Assembly: GCF_020829685.1 (NCBI RefSeq)
Contig: NZ_JAIVFR010000542.1
Coordinates: 1-5,201 of the forward strand
Length of the DNA: 5,201 nt
DNA from: Nostoc sp. CHAB 5715
GTDB taxonomy: Bacteria > Cyanobacteriota > Cyanobacteriia > Cyanobacteriales > Nostocaceae
Reading direction: 5' to 3'
Shown: one piece after another, positions 4,879 to 5,201 of the stretch
How the letters are laid out: every line of letters starts with the position of its first letter
How positions within the stretch are numbered: position 1 is the first letter of the stretch
Program-made: the position numbers and the translations under genes
Notes under the pieces: model-generated
Told to the model about the DNA's origin: nothing
Databases searched by the model: none
Seen by the model: only the letters and a program-made list of their open reading frames with translations

Positions 4879-5201
4879 TAAAATCTGTCATGCATATCTA
4901 GAAAAAGATTTTCAATATCAACGTTATCCATTCTCTGATCTCTATAAAGAGAGTACTTCAAACGAGCAATTATTTCTTCTTTAAAGTTCTTTTTTAGAGA
5001 TATAAAATTGTGAACTTCACATAGCGGATAAGGATATCCAAGAATGTAATGTTCCTGAGTGAGTCGAGTTAGCTCCTTAAATATTAAAGCTAGTTCTGCT
5101 CTATCTCTTTCCAAGGTGTTTGATCCAATTTCTGGAATAGCATCAAAGATATTGACATCCAGTATGAGCCAATCGTAGTTTTGTAGCTTTTCCACATAAT
5201 C
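4878..5201 (-). CDS. nurA: NurA-like nuclease, C-terminal end only
   Basis: 107 codons ending at TAA 4880-4878. The frame stays open to the window edge. A GTG occurs at 5195, but the frame continues upstream (GAT TAT GTG), so this is probably the tail of a longer gene. The part seen contains LILDVNIFDAIPEI, a helix ELALIFKELTRLTQEH, and YILGYPYPLCEVHNFISLKKNFKEEIIARL. GYPYPL..vH....... resembles the end of NurA proteins, where GYP.aL..AH precedes the last helices. NurA is an RNase H-like Mn-dependent 5'-3' nuclease that works with HerA, in archaea at DNA ends. The truncated HerA-type gene directly downstream (11-nt gap) strongly supports the call. Catalytic aspartates would lie mostly outside the window. 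It is less sure than the HerA assignment. Confidence 0.62.
   Translation of the reverse strand, partial: DYVEKLQNYDWLILDVNIFDAIPEIGSNTLERDRAELALIFKELTRLTQEHYILGYPYPLCEVHNFISLKKNFKEEIIARLKYSLYRDQRMDNVDIENLFLDMHDRF

Overview
The window looks like filamentous, Nostoc/Anabaena-type cyanobacterial DNA. Three signs support this. The left gene is the cyanobacterial sensor kinase NblS (Hik33/DspA). HIP1 sites (GCGATCGC, at 1414-1421 and 2539-2546) and many near-HIP1 GCGATCG/CGATCGC words occur in the left part. There is an adjacent xisH-xisI pair, and a stretch of heptamer repeats of the STRR type. All identifications were made by reading translations; no database search was possible. Every gene lies on the minus strand, so transcription runs from high to low coordinates.

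From the upstream (right) side: 5201-4878 is the C-terminal end of a NurA-like nuclease, cut by the window edge. It is followed 11 nt later by a HerA-type ATPase (4866-3595). That ATPase is truncated before the acidic Walker B region and runs into an unrelated short open frame (3611-3444). A spacer with two perfect inverted repeats (3295-3443) leads to xisH (3294-2878) and xisI (2890-2546), which overlap by 13 nt. After an 81-nt gap comes a DUF433-type antitoxin-like gene (2464-2087). It overlaps by ATGA the start of a PIN-like (DUF5615-type) partner.

That partner is broken. Its first 42 codons (2090-1965) and its last 63 codons (1759-1568) survive, but the middle is replaced by about 200 bp of nested palindromes and heptamer repeats (about 1760-1961). 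A 116-bp spacer with a 17-bp palindrome then precedes nblS (1451 to beyond position 1), whose C-terminal ATPase domain lies outside the window.

The layout suggests a core regulatory gene (nblS) bordered by an accessory island. The island holds three successive two-gene modules, each pairing a nuclease or nuclease-like protein with a partner: NurA/HerA, XisH/XisI and PIN-like/DUF433. Two of the three appear degraded and only xisHI looks intact. The NurA/HerA part lacks the HIP1-like words that are frequent in nblS, which fits a foreign origin. A role in defence or genome plasticity is inference. The best-supported new observations are the repeat-replaced toxin-like gene, the architecture of the repeat, and the truncated HerA.
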